A stretch of DNA of 36,301 nt from Crocinitomicaceae bacterium (lineage in GTDB: Bacteria > Bacteroidota > Bacteroidia > Flavobacteriales_D > Sanyastnellaceae), in assembly GCA_002720375.1 (NCBI GenBank), contig PBIE01000025.1:4795-41095 (forward strand), given 5' to 3'. Made by a program: the position numbers and the translations under genes. Below are positions 33,449 to 36,301 of the stretch, one piece after another; the first letter of the stretch is position 1, and every line of letters begins with the position of its first letter. The notes beneath the pieces are model-generated. The model ran no database searches. It was not told where the DNA came from and saw only the letters and a list, made by a program, of their open reading frames with translations.

Positions 33449-33554
33449 TCATTAAGGATCTTCCAAATCAAGGTCAAGTTGTTGATGGGGAGGTTGTTGG
33501 AGGCAACCATATACTGAATGCGTCGTCTATGTTGCAGGAGCAACTCCTCTTCTC

Positions 33555-33929
33555 ATGGATATCAATCAACGGATCGTCCTGATCATCTTCCTCGGTGCAA
33601 TCGCTGCCTGTGGCGCTGCCCGTCTCTTTGCTAAGGCTGGTCAACCTTTCTGGCACGCCCTTGTCCCCGGCCTCAATTTGGTTACACTGATGCGCATTGT
33701 TGGGCGACCAGAGACCCACGCACTTTGGATCCTCGTGCCCAGTGTCAACTTGTACTTCATGGCCAAGTGGATGGTAGAACTCGCTCAAAGCTTTGGCAAG
33801 CACCATTGGCTGGACCACATTTTGGTGATCGTTTTTAGCGCATTCTATGTCCTCAATCTCGGGCTTGCCTACAATGAGGAGTACGAAGGTCCCGTTTACA
33901 CTAAGGCGACGGGCACGGCCTTCGCTTAA
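33555..33929 (+). CDS. DUF5684-like small membrane protein
   Basis: A 124-residue integral membrane protein with three to four hydrophobic segments: IVLIIFLGAIAACGAARLF, ALWILVPSVNLYFMAKWMV and ILVIVFSAFYVLNLGLAY. The motif KAGQPFWHALVPGLNLVTLMRIVGRP matches the DUF5684 pattern, a domain that in Bacteroidota is often found next to or fused to signal peptidase I. No signal peptidase is encoded nearby. Its function is unknown. The stop overlaps that of convergent alaS by 3 bases. The 106 bases upstream contain two short inverted repeats (GGTTG/CAACC and GTTGC/GCAAC) and no clear promoter. Confidence 0.8.
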   Translation: MDINQRIVLIIFLGAIAACGAARLFAKAGQPFWHALVPGLNLVTLMRIVGRPETHALWILVPSVNLYFMAKWMVELAQSFGKHHWLDHILVIVFSAFYVLNLGLAYNEEYEGPVYTKATGTAFA

Positions 33930-36301
33930 TCGATTTGATCTCTAAATAAAGCCCGCGCTGCTGCAAGGGCGTCCGGTATACCGTCTTCCCTCTTGCCTCC
34001 TGCAGTGGCAAAGAAGGGTTGTCCGCCCCCGCCTCCTTGAATGTGACGTCCCCATTCTCGGACGAGCTGTCCAGCGTTCCATCCTTTTTCATGGGCGAGT
34101 TCCTCTGTGATAAGACACGTGATGGTGGGTTTGCCACCAACACGGCTGCCGAGCACCGCATAAAGCGGTGCAGCCTCTGCCTTGAGCTGGAATGCAATGT
34201 CCTTAATGGCACCGGCATCCAGAGCAACCTCGGTGACCAAGACCCCGGGGGTTCCATGTCCTCCAGGCCTTTCGATGTCTCCGATGAGCTGGCGTTTGAT
34301 GGCCATCGCTTGTTGGCGGCGGTGCCCCTCCACTTCTCTTTGGAGGGTGGCCACCTTTAGTTGCAAGTCCTCCACAGCAGCAACCAAGTCGGCCGGTCCT
34401 TTCAGTGCATCAGATGCTCGGCGCAGAAGGTCGCGTTGGGAAACGGCTCCATCCACAGCCCGCTGACCCGTTTCTGCTTCGATACGGCGGATTCCCGCAG
34501 CAACTGCACCTTCTGAGGTAATGCGAAAGAAACCGATTTCACCTGTGGCACTGACATGTGTTCCGCCGCACAGTTCTACGCTGGATCCGAAGCCAATCAT
34601 GCGCACGGTGTCACCGTATTTCTCGCCAAATAGCATCATGGCACCAGCGGATTTGGCCTCCTCAAGTGGAATGTTGCGCCGCTCATCCAACTCCCGGTTT
34701 TCGCGGATTGCTTCATTGACCCGGGATTCGACGTCGAGAAGCTCCGCTTCTGTTAACCGCTGAAAATGGCTAAAGTCGAATCGCAGTGCTGAGTCCTTTA
34801 CCAATGAGCCCTTTTGTTCCACATGGGTCCCGAGAACGTCGCGTAGTGCCTCGTGCAGCAGGTGGGTTGCCGTGTGATTCAAAGTGGTCTCCCTGCGTTT
34901 TTTCGCGTGGACCTTGGCGGTGAATGTGGCCGATGGATCATCGGGCAGGCGATCAGCAATGTGCAGAATGAGCTCGTTTTCCTTTCGGGTGGTCAGAATG
35001 GGGAGCTCACTTTCTCCTGGCCCCAGCAAAATTCCATTGTCCCCCACCTGTCCCCCACCTTCTGGATAGAAGGGGGTGAGGTTGAAGACCAGTTGAAAGC
35101 GGGTCTTGTCCTTGACCTTGACCTCGCGCCAACGGGTGATGCGCACCTCGGCTTCCAAGCGGTCATAGCCGATGAACTCTTCCACCTTATCCGCCTCCAG
35201 TACGTTCCAGTCTCCCGCCTGAACCTTACCGGCAGCCCGCGAGCGGTCTTTTTGGCGAGTCAGGGCCGCTTCAAATCCCGCTTGGTCTACCTCTACGCCA
35301 TTTTCTCCGCAGATGAGGGCAGTCAGGTCGACGGGGAACCCGAACGTGTCGTACAATTCAAAGGCAGCGGCTCCGTCGAGGCGTGTGGCCCCATCGATTT
35401 TTTCTTCCAATCGCTGAATGCCCTTGTCGAGCGTTCGCAGGAAGCCCTCCTCCTCCTCCTTCATCACCTTGCTGATGAGGCTTTGTTGAGCCCTGAGCTC
35501 AGGAAAGAAGTCACCCATTTGATCGGCCATGACATCGATCAGTTCAAAAAGGAATGGACGGTCCAAGTTCAAAAAGCTGTACCCATAGCGGACAGCGCGC
35601 CGCAGGATGCGGCGGATGACATAGCCCGCACCAGCGTTGCTCGGGAGCTGTCCGTCTGCTATGGAAAAAGCGACTGCGCGCACGTGGTCGGCACAAACGC
35701 GGAGGGCCACATTGACCTTGTCGTCTCCACCGGTGTAGGGTTTCCCGGATAGTTTGGACAGGTGAGAGATGAGGGGCTGAAAGACGTCCGTATCGTAATT
35801 GCTTTGCTTGCTTTGTAGCACCGCAGCCAAGCGTTCGAAGCCCATGCCCGTGTCGATGTGCTGCGCGGGGAGAGGTTCAAGGGAGCCGTCGGCTTTGCGC
35901 ATGAACTGCATGAACACAAGGTTCCAGATTTCAATGACTTGGGGGTGGTCTTGGTTGACCAATTCGCCTCCCGGAACGGCAGCACGTTCGGCTTCTCCGC
36001 GAATGTCCACGTGGATTTCAGAACATGGTCCACATGGCCCGGTCTCGCCCATCTCCCAGAAGTTGTCCTTTTTGTCCGCCTTGAGAATTCGTTCAGCGGG
36101 CACGTGTTGGAGCCAGAAGTCCACGGCCTCCTGATCCAGTGGCATCCCGTCAGCGTCGTCGCCTTCAAATACCGTGATGTAGAGGCGATCCTTGTCGATG
36201 CCGTAGCGATCGGTCAACAATTCCCACGCCCAGTCAATTGCCTCTTTCTTGAAATAATCACCAAATGACCAGTTGCCGAGCATCTCGAACATGGTGTGGT
36301 G
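33926..36301 (-). CDS. alaS: Alanyl-tRNA synthetase, N-terminus cut by window end
   Basis: The 791 C-terminal residues of AlaRS, which charges tRNA-Ala in the cytoplasm. The frame runs through the window end (HHTMFEMLGNWSFGDYFK), so the Met in the ORF track at 36292 is internal and roughly 80-90 residues are missing. Visible are the class II catalytic core, DTGMGFERLAAVLQ, and the editing domain with HTATHLLH and CGGTHV (zinc/editing site). The C-terminal DHHA1-type domain has GGGGGQPFFATAGG. Nothing suggests damage apart from the edge. Transcription is convergent with the DUF5684-like gene. Confidence 0.96.
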   Translation of the reverse strand, partial: HHTMFEMLGNWSFGDYFKKEAIDWAWELLTDRYGIDKDRLYITVFEGDDADGMPLDQEAVDFWLQHVPAERILKADKKDNFWEMGETGPCGPCSEIHVDIRGEAERAAVPGGELVNQDHPQVIEIWNLVFMQFMRKADGSLEPLPAQHIDTGMGFERLAAVLQSKQSNYDTDVFQPLISHLSKLSGKPYTGGDDKVNVALRVCADHVRAVAFSIADGQLPSNAGAGYVIRRILRRAVRYGYSFLNLDRPFLFELIDVMADQMGDFFPELRAQQSLISKVMKEEEEGFLRTLDKGIQRLEEKIDGATRLDGAAAFELYDTFGFPVDLTALICGENGVEVDQAGFEAALTRQKDRSRAAGKVQAGDWNVLEADKVEEFIGYDRLEAEVRITRWREVKVKDKTRFQLVFNLTPFYPEGGGQVGDNGILLGPGESELPILTTRKENELILHIADRLPDDPSATFTAKVHAKKRRETTLNHTATHLLHEALRDVLGTHVEQKGSLVKDSALRFDFSHFQRLTEAELLDVESRVNEAIRENRELDERRNIPLEEAKSAGAMMLFGEKYGDTVRMIGFGSSVELCGGTHVSATGEIGFFRITSEGAVAAGIRRIEAETGQRAVDGAVSQRDLLRRASDALKGPADLVAAVEDLQLKVATLQREVEGHRRQQAMAIKRQLIGDIERPGGHGTPGVLVTEVALDAGAIKDIAFQLKAEAAPLYAVLGSRVGGKPTITCLITEELAHEKGWNAGQLVREWGRHIQGGGGGQPFFATAGGKREDGIPDALAAARALFRDQID

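Noticed and set aside
33492-33544. Riboswitch-like alternating hairpins before the DUF5684-like gene
   Set aside because: The stems (GGTTG/CAACC and GTTGC/GCAAC) are only 5 base pairs each and match no known riboswitch; chance is a sufficient explanation.

Overview
The window looks like chromosomal DNA from a free-living, probably marine member of the Bacteroidota (Flavobacteriales-like), with a fairly high GC content by eye. The evidence is the gene families and signals. These include DUF4290, a thioredoxin-reductase-like ferredoxin reductase, a sigma-54 response regulator without a DNA-binding tail, secreted proteins full of GCTDxxACNYD repeats, TTG/TAnnTTTG promoters, and starts without clear Shine-Dalgarno sequences. 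The genus cannot be told from the sequence alone. Genes are tightly packed and often overlap by 1-4 bases; no stretch over 300 bases lacks a gene.

Layout. (1) 1-3544, plus strand: the 3' end of trmB, an alkyltransferase-like DNA repair protein, and an iron-sulfur/redox run (Mrp ATPase, Nfu-type scaffold, ferredoxin-NADP reductase, 2Fe-2S ferredoxin). (2) 3545-10806, minus strand: a seven-gene operon for nucleotide sugars of a surface polysaccharide (WbpE-like aminotransferase, UDP-glucose dehydrogenase, UDP-glucuronate decarboxylase, WbpD-like acetyltransferase, UDP-HexNAc dehydrogenase, RmlB, and a CapC/YwqE-type PHP phosphatase). No glycosyltransferases or Wzx/Wzy/Wza/Wzc genes are inside the window. 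(3) 10924-16658: a small secreted dockerin-like protein, tRNA-Leu(TAA), and a 1684-residue secreted modular serine protease. (4) 16813-19603: tRNA-Gly(GCC), then waaA (Kdo transferase) translationally coupled to two outer-membrane-barrel-like proteins. (5) 19681-23563: a secreted arylsulfotransferase-like protein carrying the same repeat and dockerin-like modules, convergent with a two-component system. (6) 23664-28966, plus strand: a secreted hypothetical protein, DUF4290, murA, a TlpA-like thioredoxin, grpE and dnaJ. (7) 28970-33929: a NatAB-type ABC exporter, a Ppx/GppA phosphatase, a sigma-54 activator and a small membrane protein. (8) 33926-36301, minus strand: alaS, cut by the window end.

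Most genes are housekeeping or envelope functions. The points most worth a second look are a DnaJ that has lost one whole zinc centre, a MurA with Asp in place of the fosfomycin-target Cys, an alkyltransferase-like protein with Ala in place of the acceptor Cys, a family of secreted proteins sharing Cys/Asp-rich repeats and dockerin-like EF-hand modules, and an unusual pair of interdigitated inverted repeats just upstream of a sigma-54-like promoter before grpE-dnaJ. I found no clear new defence, mobile or CRISPR system.
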